From assembly GCA_001599815.1 (NCBI GenBank), contig BCIA01000001.1, positions 3,290,934 to 3,354,933 of the forward strand: a DNA stretch of 64,000 bases. The letters run 5' to 3'. The stretch comes from Furcasterigmium furcatum (taxonomy: Eukaryota; Ascomycota; Sordariomycetes; Glomerellales; Plectosphaerellaceae). The position numbers and the translations under genes were made by a program. This document shows, in pieces, positions 19,927 through 30,387 of the stretch (positions within the stretch are counted from its first letter, which is position 1; every line of letters begins with the position of its first letter). Under the pieces are notes generated by a model. It was not told the origin of the DNA. It made no database searches and worked only from the letters and a program-made list of their open reading frames with translations.

Positions 19927-20701
19927 ATTGAGGATGTGAGTGAGTGGAAACGAGTGCCTGAGAGTGTGGAATCTGTCAATGGCCTCTCTTCTGGATGCTG
20001 TGCAAAATCAGGGTGATGAGATGTCTTCTCACGAGAGTTTGGAAAGTCAGTGACGAAAGTTAGATCGACAGCAGCCACAGACGAAAAGTTTCACTCATAA
20101 CGGCCGATGTCATCAGCTACCCCTCCATCGTCTGTCCATCTTTGCGGGGGAGGCTTGTCGCCATGGAGGGGCAGAGTCGTCGGTCTGTGCCCCGAGCGGA
20201 CGGTGCTGGGTCTCGCGAAAGGGAACCCCCGTCTAGTTGCCGGCCGAACTCCAGCGAGTTTCCAGCAGCTCAGCGGTGGTCACGGGGCCTGGGCCTGGGA
20301 TCCAGGGGGCAAATGCAGCCTTGACAGCGCCTCGGAGCGTGAGGAGAGGGTCTCGGGTACAAGCCCGGGGTGGGGAAAAGGGGGCGAACACCACTGATGG
20401 GGCTCGGCATCACGGCCGTCTTTCTGCTCGCCTGGGATGCTCGGGGCTGAGAGAGTGACAGCAACGGAAAACTGCCGTCTCTCAATCCGACGAAAGATGC
20501 ATTATTCCCGATAGACGGAAGATCTTTGCTGATGCACGTAAGAGGAGGCGACTTGGGCCTGAGAGACCCCGGACTCTGAGCCGCTTTTTCAACCCTTGGC
20601 CAAGTCGAGTCGACGACGACAGAAGAGTCTCTCTCCCAAATACTGCCAGCCTGATACTACCTTCCCTCTCTGCCTGCAGTCAGTCCGGATCGCAACCAAC
20701 C
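19927..20701. promoter_or_regulatory. Divergent promoter of aldolase and FMN dehydrogenase genes
   Basis: It contains CGGGTACAAGCCCG (20354-20367), matching the cluster motif, and two further CGG-N8-CCG sites without the ACAA core at 20181-20194 and 20405-20418. No gene is seen in it. Confidence 0.55.
20354..20367. promoter_or_regulatory. Candidate Zn2Cys6 operator, site B
   Basis: CGGGTACAAGCCCG. Inverted CGG triplets, 8-bp spacer, ACAAG core; lies nearly midway between the two starts. Confidence 0.6.
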
Positions 20702-22488
20702 ATGGCGACGACGGCGGTGCAAGACGACAGGGTGACAATCACCCTGCAGGACCTCAACAAGCACAACACTAAGACGGACTGCTGGATCGCCGTCCACTCC
20801 AAAGTATGGGACATTACCGACTTTATTAATGAGCATCCAGGTGGCCCTGGTGGTACGTCGTCCCCAACCAGAACCCCCCGCCCGAGTCAGAAGGGAGAAG
20901 GCCGTCTGCGCTCGACCGACAACTAACACACCAAAGTTCTGCTGAAGGTCGCTGGCTCCAACGCTACGAAACTGTTCGACGAGGTGCACGCGCCCGATAT
21001 CATCGAGGAGCTGCCCAAGGAGAAGTTCAAGGGGTACCTCGAGGAGCCCAGCTCAGATGGCCCGCCGTCCATGGCGACCATCGAGGAGGAGAAGCAGCAG
21101 CCCGTGCCGACAGCAGCGCCGACGACCGATGCTGCTGCTGCGTCCGCTGAGGACGACTCCATTCCGCCGCTCGAGACCATCATCAGTGCCCCCGACTTCG
21201 AGGCCGCGGCGTCAAAGGGCCTAACCAAGAAGACATGGGCCTTCTACTCCTCCGCCGCCACGGACCTCGTCACGCTCCGGAAGAACAAGGAGCTCATCAG
21301 GCGGATCATGCTGCGACCGCGCATCCTGCGAAACGTCCTCAAGGTCAACTTCGAGACGTCAATCCTCGGCCTCAAGAGCACGGCCCCCTTCTTCATCTCC
21401 CCCGCCGCCATGGCACGCCTGGTCCATCCCGACGGCGAGCTGGCCCTGAGTCGCGCCGCCGCGAACGAGGGCATCATCCAATGCGTACGCACCCCGGGCG
21501 CCCGGCCGTTTTGTTCGGATGGTCAGCCGAGCTAACACACATCGCAGATCTCCAGCAACGCCTCATACACCCTTAAGTCAATCGTCACGGCCGCGCCGGA
21601 AGGCCAGCCCTTCTTCTTCCAGCTGTACATCAACTCGGAGCGCCACAAGACGATCGAGATCCTCAAGAACGCCCGCGAGCTCGGCATCAAGGCCATCTTC
21701 GTGACAGTCGACGCGCCCGTCCCCGGCAAGCGCGAGGCCGACGAGAAGGCCGCGCAGGCCGTCACCATCCGGTCTGCCATTAGCGGCGGCGAGAGCAGCA
21801 AGGACAAGAAGGGCAGCGGCCTCGGCCGCCTGATGGCGCAGTACATCGACAAGTCGCTGAGCTGGGAGGACCTCGCCTGGATCAGGGAGGCCAGCGGCGT
21901 GCCGATCGTACTGAAAGGCGTGCAGACGGCCGACGATGTCAAGACGGCGGTCGAGTACGGTGTTGATGCCGTGCTTCTGAGCAACCACGGCGGGCGCAGT
22001 CTCGATGGGTACGTGCATCTCGTTTGAGTGATACTGCATGGCGGCTAACTAAACTTCCCGTGTAGATCGCAGGCCAGTATTCTTGTCCTGCTGGAGCTGC
22101 GGAAGCAGTGCCCCGAGGTCTTCGAGAAGCTCGAGGTCTACGTCGACGGCGGCTTCGAGCGCGGCTCAGACATCCTCAAGGCCCTTGCCCTGGGCGCGAA
22201 GGCTGTCGGCATCGGACGCCCGTTCCTGTACTCCCTGCTGTACGGCCAGGAGGGCGTCGAGCAGTTGATTCAGAGTAAGTGTCCCCTGAGACTGGCGCAT
22301 CGCAACCAAGTCTAACCATTGTTGTAGTTCTCAAGGATGAGCTCGAGACCTCCATGAGGCTCGCCGGTGTGAGGACCCTGCAGGAGGCCACGGCCAAGCT
22401 GGTGAACACCAGGGATATCGACCACCTGGTCGCATCGGAGGACGACGGGGCTGAGCTGAAGCCCAAGTCAAGGCTGTGGAAACTCTGA
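20702..22488 (+). CDS. FMN-dependent 2-hydroxy acid dehydrogenase with cytochrome b5 domain (L-lactate dehydrogenase, cytochrome b2 type)
   Basis: This enzyme oxidises an L-2-hydroxy acid such as L-lactate to the keto acid and passes electrons through its haem domain. Exons are 20702-20852, 20937-21484, 21548-22008, 22066-22274 and 22328-22488, giving 509 residues. The N-terminal cytochrome b5 domain has the haem-ligand motif HPGG at residues 45-48. An acidic and alanine-rich linker follows, then the FMN barrel with FISPAAMARL, the catalytic histidine in LSNHGGRSLDG, and the FMN-phosphate region YVDGGFERGSDI. No mitochondrial targeting peptide is evident, unlike yeast cytochrome b2, so it may be cytosolic. 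It is divergent from the aldolase. If the aldolase yields lactaldehyde or a related product, this enzyme could return the resulting hydroxy acid to pyruvate; that is inference. Confidence 0.92.
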
Positions 22489-22874
22489 GCAGACATGGGG
22501 TCATCGAGTCACATTGGCATTGATTTAGAGCCTTTGACTTGATCGTAGTTGCATGGCTTGCGCAAACATCATGCGTCAGCTACTTGTTCATATTATTAGA
22601 CAGCGGATGTCAGACAGGATGTTGAAATTTATCCTTCTTCCACTTACAGAATGCCTCTTTGCCCCTTGCCCACGTGCATGGGTGCTTGAAGTCCCCCGGC
22701 TTACTCGTAGTACTTTGGACTGACTCTCTCACTTTCACCTTGCCATTCTTCTTAGGTCCCGTGGCAGTTCAAGTCACCAACACTCAGGTATTCCATAACG
22801 CATGGTGTCAAATTTCATTCTTTAGTCTATCGTAATGCATGAATGCTCATAAAGCCCCTCCCCGCCATGTCCAT
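22489..22874. other. Convergent 3' intergenic region
   Basis: The 386 bp between two convergent stops contain no coding signal. Confidence 0.4.
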
Positions 22875-23822
22875 CTATAACTGCGCCTTGAAGGCCTTGA
22901 CGGCCTCAACAACATCACCATCCGGCTCCAGCCCCAGGCCCAGGCCCCTGCTCACATCGAACCTCGCCGGCCAGCTGCACACGATGGCCTCGATCGCAGG
23001 GTCCCTCTTCTCCTCGATCTGCGCCAGCGCCTCCTTTCCGCCGACCTTCTCCAGCGCGTCCAGGATCTGCTGCACCGTCACCGTGATGCCGGGCAGGTTC
23101 ACGATGCGCGACGCGCCCAGCTTCTCCTTCGGCACGTCCTTGACGCGGACGAGGTTCCGCACCACCGTCGCCGGGCTGCACACCCACATCTCCAGGTCGC
23201 GGCCGACGGGGAGGACGTTCTTGATCCCCTGCAGGGACTCGCGCACGATGCCCGAGGCGAAGCTCGACGCGGCGGCGGAGGGGGCGCCGGGGCGCACGAT
23301 GACGGTGGGCAGGCGCACGATGCGGCCGTCCAGCAGGCCGCGGCGGGAGTAGTCGTTGAGCAGCAGCTCGACGATGAGCTTCTCGGCGCCGTAGGAGCTC
23401 TTGGGCTGCGGGAGCGTCTCGAACTCGCGCACGGGCTCGGTCTTGCCGTACACGGCGCAGGAGGAGGCGAAGATGACCACGGTGCCCGGGTAGTTGGTGC
23501 GGAGGTGGTCGAGGATGACGCGGACCGAGTCGACGTTCACCTTGAGGCCAAGCTCGAGGTTCGCCTCGGCACCGCCCGACATGAGGCCGTGGAGGACGTA
23601 GACGGCGGAGTAGCGCTTGTTGAAGAGGGAGGTGACGGTTTCGGGGTTGGTGAGATCGGCCTTGATGGAGGTGATGCGGCCGGCGTCCGCCTGGGCGGGA
23701 ACCGGGGGCTCGATGACATCGGTGAGCGTGACGCGAGTGGTAGAGTCGGCGGCGAGGAGAGACTTGACGAGAGCTTGGCCGATGAAGCCAGCTCCGCCGG
23801 TGATGAGGATCTCGTTGGCCAT
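22875..23822 (-). CDS. NAD-dependent epimerase/dehydratase, DenD-like (D-erythronate 2-dehydrogenase family)
   Basis: This is an extended short-chain dehydrogenase, single exon, 315 residues. The Rossmann motif GGAGFIGQAL is at residues 8-17, with LTDVIEPP after beta-2. The catalytic serine region is ASSCAVYG, and the YxxxK pair is in SYGAEKLIVE. Middle segments (GLMSGGAEANLELGLKVNVD, RLPTVIVRPGAP, VCSPATVVRNLV) are typical of the bacterial DenD group, which oxidises C4 sugar acids, rather than of UDP-galactose epimerases. In fungi the natural substrate is not established; oxidation of a sugar acid or related compound fits the neighbours. It is divergent from the aldo/keto reductase, with two copies of the cluster's CGG inverted motif between them. 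Confidence 0.85.
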   Translation of the reverse strand: MANEILITGGAGFIGQALVKSLLAADSTTRVTLTDVIEPPVPAQADAGRITSIKADLTNPETVTSLFNKRYSAVYVLHGLMSGGAEANLELGLKVNVDSVRVILDHLRTNYPGTVVIFASSCAVYGKTEPVREFETLPQPKSSYGAEKLIVELLLNDYSRRGLLDGRIVRLPTVIVRPGAPSAAASSFASGIVRESLQGIKNVLPVGRDLEMWVCSPATVVRNLVRVKDVPKEKLGASRIVNLPGITVTVQQILDALEKVGGKEALAQIEEKRDPAIEAIVCSWPARFDVSRGLGLGLEPDGDVVEAVKAFKAQL

Positions 23823-24113
23823 GGTGATGTCTGTTTTGGGGGGAGTTCAGGGATGAGGGCCAGGGTGTTTGAGGTCTCTGGGGGAGTTCGTGATTGAAGA
23901 GGTGAGAGTTCGTAAGTATCGTCGTCAACAATGCCCTGACATGTGTTCCGCCTCGACATCAGTGTTCCTTTTTGCTCGACATCCCACTTCACCCCGCCGA
24001 CATTCGGCATCACCTTCGCCGAGCTGGAGAATTGTGCGGAGGACGGAGAGCTCTCCACGACCTGCCAGGGTTACCCCAACCGCCACAGGGGAGAGGGCCA
24101 GGGATGAGAGGAC

Positions 24114-24127
24114 CGGACTTGTGCCCG
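24114..24127. promoter_or_regulatory. Candidate Zn2Cys6 operator, site D
   Basis: CGGACTTGTGCCCG; reverse strand CGGGCACAAGTCCG fits CGG-NN-ACAA-RN-CCG. Confidence 0.55.
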
Positions 24128-24145
24128 ACCCCTGCAATGCATCAT

Positions 24146-24159
24146 CGGAGACAAAGCCG
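24146..24159. promoter_or_regulatory. Candidate Zn2Cys6 operator, site C
   Basis: CGGAGACAAAGCCG; differs from site A at 16884 by one base. Confidence 0.6.
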
Positions 24160-24505
24160 AGCACTCTCCAGCCCCTGTTGAAGCAGGGAACCATCCCCGC
24201 ATGAGTGGTCCCCCGGCAAGGACAGGGCTCCGGGCGGGGCCAGGTCTCGGCACGGGCGAGGGACAGTGATCCCTCTTCGGAGAATGCGATCGAGGGGCAC
24301 TTGTCCCGTGGGGTAAAGGCGAAGGCGCGAGGTCACCAAGATCAAAACTGCCAGCTGCTCATTCTAGCTTCGTGTGAGCCTGCCATCCTGCGATATTCCT
24401 ATGAGAAGCTTGATTGATATCGGCCCCGGGTCAGACGCCGTCTTTAAGTGATCGACCAGCAAAGTATAGAGAGTCCTGCAATTACCCTGACTGAGTCTGC
24501 CCATC

Positions 24506-25599
24506 ATGTCTACCAACATGGAATACGTCAGGTATGTAAACATCCCCAGCGTACGACACAACCTCGCGGTCTCATGCTGACCCCTCCAAGGCTCGGCAGA
24601 AGCGGCCTCAAGGTCTCCAAGATCATCCTCGGCTGCATGGCCTTTGGCTCCTCCAAGTGGGAGGGCTCGCCGTGGACCCTCGACGAGGAGGCGGGCCTCG
24701 AGCTCCTCAAGGCCGCCTACGACAACGGTATCAACACCTGGGACACGGCCGACACATACTCCAACGGCAAGTCCGAGATCATCATCGGCAAGGCCCTCAA
24801 GAAGTACAACATCCCCCGCCAGAAGGTCGTCATCCTCTCCAAGATCTTCAACCCCGTCCTCGACGACGACTCGCGGCCCCCCAGCGTCAACGACGGCGCC
24901 CTCGTCAACCAGATGGGCCTCAGCCGGAAACACATCTTCCACGCCGTCGACAGGTGCCTCGAGCGCCTCGGCACCGACTACATCGACGTCCTCCAGCTCC
25001 ACCGCCTCGACCGCGAGACGCCCCCCGAGGAGATCATGCGCGCCCTCCATGAGGTCGTCCAGTCCGGCAAGGTCCGCTACATCGGCGCCTCCTCCATGTA
25101 CACCTGGGAGTTCGCCCGCCTGCAGTTCATCGCCCGCCAGAACGGCTGGACCGAGTTCATCTCCATGCAGCCCTTCTACAACCTCCTCTACCGCGAGGAG
25201 GAGCGCGAGATGATCCCCTTCTGCCGCGCGAGCGGCGTCGGCGTCATCCCCTGGTCCCCCATCGCCCGCGGCCTCCTCGCCAAGCCCCTCCCCCGCGAGG
25301 GCGACGACGACAGCGGCGCGTCCCTGCGCAGCAAGAGCGACAAGAAGACGGACAGGTGGTTCGCCGACGCGAACCTCGACATCGTCAACCGCGTCGAGGA
25401 GGTCGCCAAGAAGAGGGGTACCAGCATGGCCCTCGTCTCCACGGCCTGGGTGCTGCAGAAGAGCTGCTACCCCATCATCGGCCTGAGCTCGGAGAAGCGC
25501 ATCGTCGAGGCCGTCGAGGCGCTCAAGATCAAGCTGACCGACGAGGAGCTGGAGTACCTGGAGAGCGAGTACAGGCCGCGGGCGATCCAGGGCATGTGA
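24506..25599 (+). CDS. Aldo/keto reductase (AKR9/aryl-alcohol dehydrogenase-like)
   Basis: This is an NADPH-linked carbonyl reductase, likely cytosolic. Exons are 24506-24531 and 24591-25599, giving 344 residues; the first exon codes only MSTNMEYV plus part of an Arg codon, and the splice restores the family start VRLGRSGLKVSKIILG. The catalytic tetrad is visible: Asp and Tyr in WDTADTYSNG, Lys in ILSKIF, His in QLHRLD. The NADP-binding end has WSPIARGLL and GLSSEKRI. In galacturonate or rhamnose breakdown such enzymes reduce the short aldehyde released by the aldolase, and this is the likeliest role here, though many aldehydes would do. It is divergent from the DenD-like gene. Confidence 0.9.
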
Positions 25600-25816
25600 G
25601 AGGGCAACCAAGAGGGTTTTCAGGCGATGGACGAATTGATACCCGGGAACGTAGAGAATTTGAAATGACAATAGATTTGGCTTCATCGACTTCCTAGTTA
25701 TATTTTCCCCTGTGTGCCAGTCCCTGAATTTCACATTAGGGAACCCGGCAGCCCTTGCGCCGCCGCTAACCCACCATTCAAGCCAGAATTCAAAGTAAAC
25801 GCAGACACCTCCTCCC

Positions 25817-28285
25817 TCAAGTCGCCGGTCGGGCCATCGTGTAATCAACCTCGGGCGGGGGAGCAAACTCCTGCATCCCCGTCGGCGGGCCGGCATCCAG
25901 CCCCAGCGCTGCCGGATCAAACCGGAACACGGGCGAGAGCCCGAAGCTCATGTCGTAGTCGAAGAACATATCCCCCTCGGGGCCCACGAGCGTCTGGTCC
26001 GCGGCGGCCCCGATGGCCATGGGGTTGACAGATCCGTCGGCGCCGTGCTTCATCATCATCTCGTCCTGCAGCTGGCGCAGCTCGGAGCCCTTGTTGAACT
26101 TGAGCGTGCCCGCCATGCGCTCCAGTCCGGGGGCCATGAGGTTCGCGAGATGCCACCTGCCCGCGGGGAGGGATCGGAAGTGCCTGACCAGGCTGGTCGT
26201 CAGGTCCCAGACGCGCTCGGGCTCGATAAGCTCGCCGCCGTATTTGACGGCTACCTTGACGAGGAACATGCACGCGAAGGCGGTCATGCAGTGCAGGTAG
26301 GACGGCATGCCGATCACGCCGGCGGCGACGTCGGGATCTGTGAGGATAAAGTCGATGGTCGAGGTTGCCGCAGACACGGCGGCGGCGGTGCAGTCGAGGA
26401 AGTAGTGCGGGATGGGGTTGTCACCGGACAGGCCGCGGAAAATGTGAGAGTAGAGGTGCAGTTTGGCGAAGTGGTAGTGCAGGAGAGCGCCTTTCCGGGG
26501 GAACCGGCCGATGTGGTTGTATTGGTCTGGACAGGTCAGTGTTTGGATCGCTAGAGGTATCTGCCAGTCATGTATCGCAACCTACCTGACAAGGTCATGG
26601 ACCAGTGGTTGATCCAATGGTCCAGTTGTTTGTTGAAGTGTGCGATCTGGTGAAGATATGCGCGTGGGATAGGCTGCCCCTTGTCGGGCCCAAAGAGCTC
26701 CCTTATACTTCCGAGGATACTCAGCAAGGCAACTTGACTCAGAAGTCGCCGATCCTGGTCACTAGATATAGGGGACTGCAGGAATGCCTCCCAGCCTTGC
26801 ATCGAGGAGTCCTCGTGCACGATTGCTGGCCGGCCGTACAACGTCGCCAGATGCTGATCGCAGATGTTGAGGATGTACCATAACCGGGCACCATCGGCAG
26901 CTTCCTCGCTCTGCTCCTCGATCGCTCGGCTGTGGCTGTTGTGGAGGTTGCACTCGGCTGCCCTGCGGATGGCATATCCGGACAGCATCCAGGACATGTC
27001 GCTGAGCCAGTATGAGGCAACACACATGGCGCGGAGATAGTCGCGGTCAACCCGGCGGTCGAACATAGACCGCTCCATCAGGCGGCGGAACTCCGAGCTG
27101 CACACGCCATAAATGGCGTTTGCCTGGGGGTCGTGGAGGGCGGCGACGGTGAGGGTGGCGGCCGTGAGGACGGAACTTCGTTGCCGCAGTTCCTCGAGGG
27201 TCTGGTATCTGCATCCGACCCCATACATGAACGCATCAAGCCTGTCGCGGTAGAGTCGGAATAAGCGTTCAGCGTCATCAAGCGTGATATCGCCCCGAGT
27301 GATGAAATCGTCGATGGCACGGGTCCTCTGGCCCTCGATCGCATCGGGCGATCGCAAGGCGCGAAGCTTTGTGAGAGCATAGAGCGAGTGAATCGGGACG
27401 TGAGGGAGGTTGGAGTCGTCCTCGGGCGAGATCTTGGGCGAGTTGTCACAGGAGGGGCCATGGTCGTCGTGGCGGGCAAGACCCAAGCGTTGGCCGTTGA
27501 CACCGTTTCTGGTGGTCGCTGGTTGATCTGAAGCAGGCGGCGACCCGGCAGAGTCTCTGAGAGCCGCGGTCTGCAGATGGCTGGGTTCTTGGAGGCCGAC
27601 CTTGCGCGTAACGTCCCTGAGAACGCCATGCAGGTTCTCGAGGTCTTGTAATACTGCGTCGTTATATCTGGATTGCCATCAGCTGGGGAGAGTCGCGCCG
27701 GCCTGCCCAGAGGACAAGACACTCACTGCGTCTTCTCATCAATGATGCTCTGGAGGTTCTTGCCCAGAACACAGCCCAGATTCCGTTCGGCGCATCGTCG
27801 ACATGGCGGACCGCTTTCGTCCATAAGGCACTTAATCTACGTCCGGGGTCAGTTGAGATCCGGCTCAGCTCCATTCTCGACCGTACCTTGTGTCTCCGAC
27901 AGGCAGCGCAGGCCTTGATCTTACGAGAGATCTGCGGAATGAGCTGGTCACCCGCGCCGTTCGTCGCGGCGTTCGTCCCGTTTGCCGCGCCCATTCCGTT
28001 CATCTGTGCAGTCACCATGGCGCTGCCGTTGACCGTGGGGTTCATCATGGCGCCGCCGCCGTTGGGGTTCGCACCCGGAGGCGTTCCTTGGCTCGTCCGC
28101 CGCAGGTTCGGGTGCGGGGTGTTCGCCGTGTAGAATTGTTGACCCGGTGGAGGCGGCTGGGGAGGCTGTGATGCACCAGACTGTGGTCAGCGGATGAAGG
28201 GCCGAGGTCGGGCGAAGGAGATGCTGCTGCTTACCGTGACGCTGTCGGTGCCGTCGTTCGCTTCTGTCCACGAGCGCTTGGCCAT
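25817..28285 (-). CDS. Zn2Cys6 fungal transcription factor, candidate regulator of the cluster
   Basis: Minus-strand exons are 28285-28235, 28165-27887, 27836-27727, 27667-26586 and 26526-25817, giving 743 residues. The DNA-binding zinc cluster is split by an intron: CAACRRHK, then KCLMDESGPPCRRCAERNLGC, which together give the C-x2-C-x6-C pattern and a second triplet with a slightly longer loop. A Gln/Gly/Asn-rich stretch precedes it. Next to the cluster is a short coiled linker (LQDLENLHGVLRDVTRK). The Fungal_trans-like middle region follows, with LWYILNICDQHLATLYGRPAI and HNSHSRAIEEQ, and an acidic and proline-rich tail ends the protein. Position at the edge of the cluster and the CGG inverted sites in its promoters make it the obvious candidate regulator. 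I see no such site in its own upstream region. Confidence 0.88.
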
Positions 28286-30387
28286 GGCGTTTCTGGGGGA
28301 CATCCGTCACTCGCCGAGAAGCAAGGAACCGAGGTTGAGTAGTAGTTCACCCGTCGACGGCTCGCTCGTTCTGGTCGTGTCCGTTTGATAGTGTCGTGTC
28401 AGGGTCAGAGGGCCCAGGTTGGTGATGCTGTGCTGAATGTGGGAGAGATTCGACAGGAGTGCTGCTGGTGGTCTAGGAGCAGAACCGGGCCATTTTCCTG
28501 GCGGGGGATCGTGGCAATTGGAAGTGAGATTTGAGATCCATTCATTGGGGAGAGAGACTGGCTCCATGCTGAGAAATCCCACCCTCAGCAGCCATTCCTT
28601 CCCTCCATTTCTCCACAGCCAGACTGCCCGGTGACCTCTCTGCACTTGCCGGGTCTTCCTGGAAACTCGGGCTAGCTCCTCCAGGGGGGTCTCCAGGGCG
28701 AAAAATCACAGCCCAGGGCCAATCTGCCCGTCCATGTTGACGACGTCCCCGCATCATCGAGGGTCAGAATCGGGGCTTAGCGTCTCTTTTAGGGGGCACC
28801 ATGTGGAGCTTAGCGAGGGTCTGGGGCCCCGACCAGACGCTCAGAAGGTCCTTCGTCGCGGGGTCCAGAGGACCCGCGAGTCATGCCGGGCCAATGGCGG
28901 CGCCCCTATTAGCCCCTTTCCCTGGCTGGGATGCTTTGAGCCTGGTGTCCGCCTGGGGAATACCGGACGAGGTCCCAGCTGATACCTGTAACATCCAGAA
29001 GTCAGGCGCAGGAACCCGTATTGTTGGTTACGCAGGGGGTACCTTGGCTAGTAAGGCTGGCCATCACGGGCGAGTCGTCGGAATTCGGACTGAGAGTGGT
29101 AATGAGGACCATGCCGCTCCCGTGTACTGTACATGCACGCTGCTCGACCTTGCTCGGCCCAGACATGGCGTCCCATTCAACCATACCTTCAACCTTCTAT
29201 CGAGTACGGCCTCCATTTCTGATATCTTCACCAGACGTCAACTGGCGTTCCAACATCCTCCCGATAGCCCTTGGCTGGAGACTTCCGGCACTAGCGTCAA
29301 TACCGGGCGAGTTCCGCCCTCCACGATACACACGACTACAAACACCCGACTCATACTCCTACGGTTCCTCACTAGTCGGGGTTCTAGCTGGTCACCGCTG
29401 TGCACGGATGAAATGAACATATTCAGGAGAGCCTCTGGAGGCTGGAGGGCACCTGTTCCAGACCCGTGGATCATCAACATGGAAAGCCGGCGAGATCGAC
29501 TGGGAGATGGGTCTCATCAATACAAAAGTTCCCGTGTACGCTCTCTTGAATACCTCTGCTCCCTTGCCAGTACTGTAGTACATCTTCATAATATTGCTCC
29601 AACACGGCTGGCGTCTACCCATTCCAGCATAAATCTAGACTTCAGTGGCAGCTGCGGACTCCTGAGTCCTCCACCCATGCTCCTTTCTCGTCCATACCGC
29701 CACGACCGCGAAAAGACAAAGACGCTCAACCTTAGCATGACATTAGAGAGAAGGTGTGCTCTCGGTTGACCTTGAATTACGCATTTCTCACCATCACCTT
29801 TCCAGAGCTATCATGGCACTCCAAGGGCATCATCCGCAGGGCCGTGGAAATACAGAAGATCACGTTGCAAAAGAGGATATTACCTACCCGGGGTGGCCCG
29901 TATTTTAACACCAGATAAACAGGGACAGGTCGTTCATTTGATGCCACGCACCCAATTGGGATAAATTTGTCGATTCGCCATTCTGTGAACAATATTGTGT
30001 ATCAAAAGCTATAGAGGAAAATACGAGCGCTCGGGAGAAACCAGTTACCTTTAATCACAACTCTACCTCGCGCGGTCTTCTAGTATATTCCACCGTACTT
30101 GTTAATTCTTATACCTTGATTTCTTATAATAAGTAAGATGCCCTAGCTTGCTGATATCAATAACAACTACGTCGTATTCTTGGGGGCTTGGCAGAGTGCC
30201 ACGGCGGTAGCACTTACAGCACATTAGGTAAGTTGCCACCTGGGAATACCGTATAAAAAGGCCCTGCGACCAGGAACCAAATACAATGTTCTTCCTCATG
30301 CAAAACAGAAACCCATCAAGCTGCAGCATCGTGAACCTCCCATGCTCGATTATTCCATTACACCCTTCGATCGAGTATCGCAGCAAT
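28286..30387. other. 2.1-kb intergenic region, no convincing gene
   Basis: The first few hundred bases would be the regulator's promoter. A 322-codon frame on the plus strand (28801-29769) is open but shows no domain, signal peptide or start context that I trust. The stretch 29,800-30,250 is richer in A and T than its surroundings. A TATAAAAA box is at 30252-30259. Confidence 0.4.

Larger units (their letters stand above)
23823..24505. promoter_or_regulatory. Divergent promoter of DenD-like and aldo/keto reductase genes
   Basis: Two sites fit the cluster motif and lie 32 bp apart: CGGACTTGTGCCCG at 24114-24127 (motif on the minus strand) and CGGAGACAAAGCCG at 24146-24159. A third partial match on the minus strand (CGG at 24306-24308 followed by GACAAGTG) lies further on. 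The pair sits about 290-390 bp from both starts. Confidence 0.6.

Noticed and set aside
24364..25920. 518-codon minus-strand frame
   Set aside because: Antisense to the aldo/keto reductase; Val/Leu/Glu/Asp-rich composition typical of a shadow frame.
28801..29769. 322-codon plus-strand frame between the regulator and the orphan
   Set aside because: No domain, signal peptide or membrane segment, weak start context, and mixed composition; may be chance, though not fully excluded.
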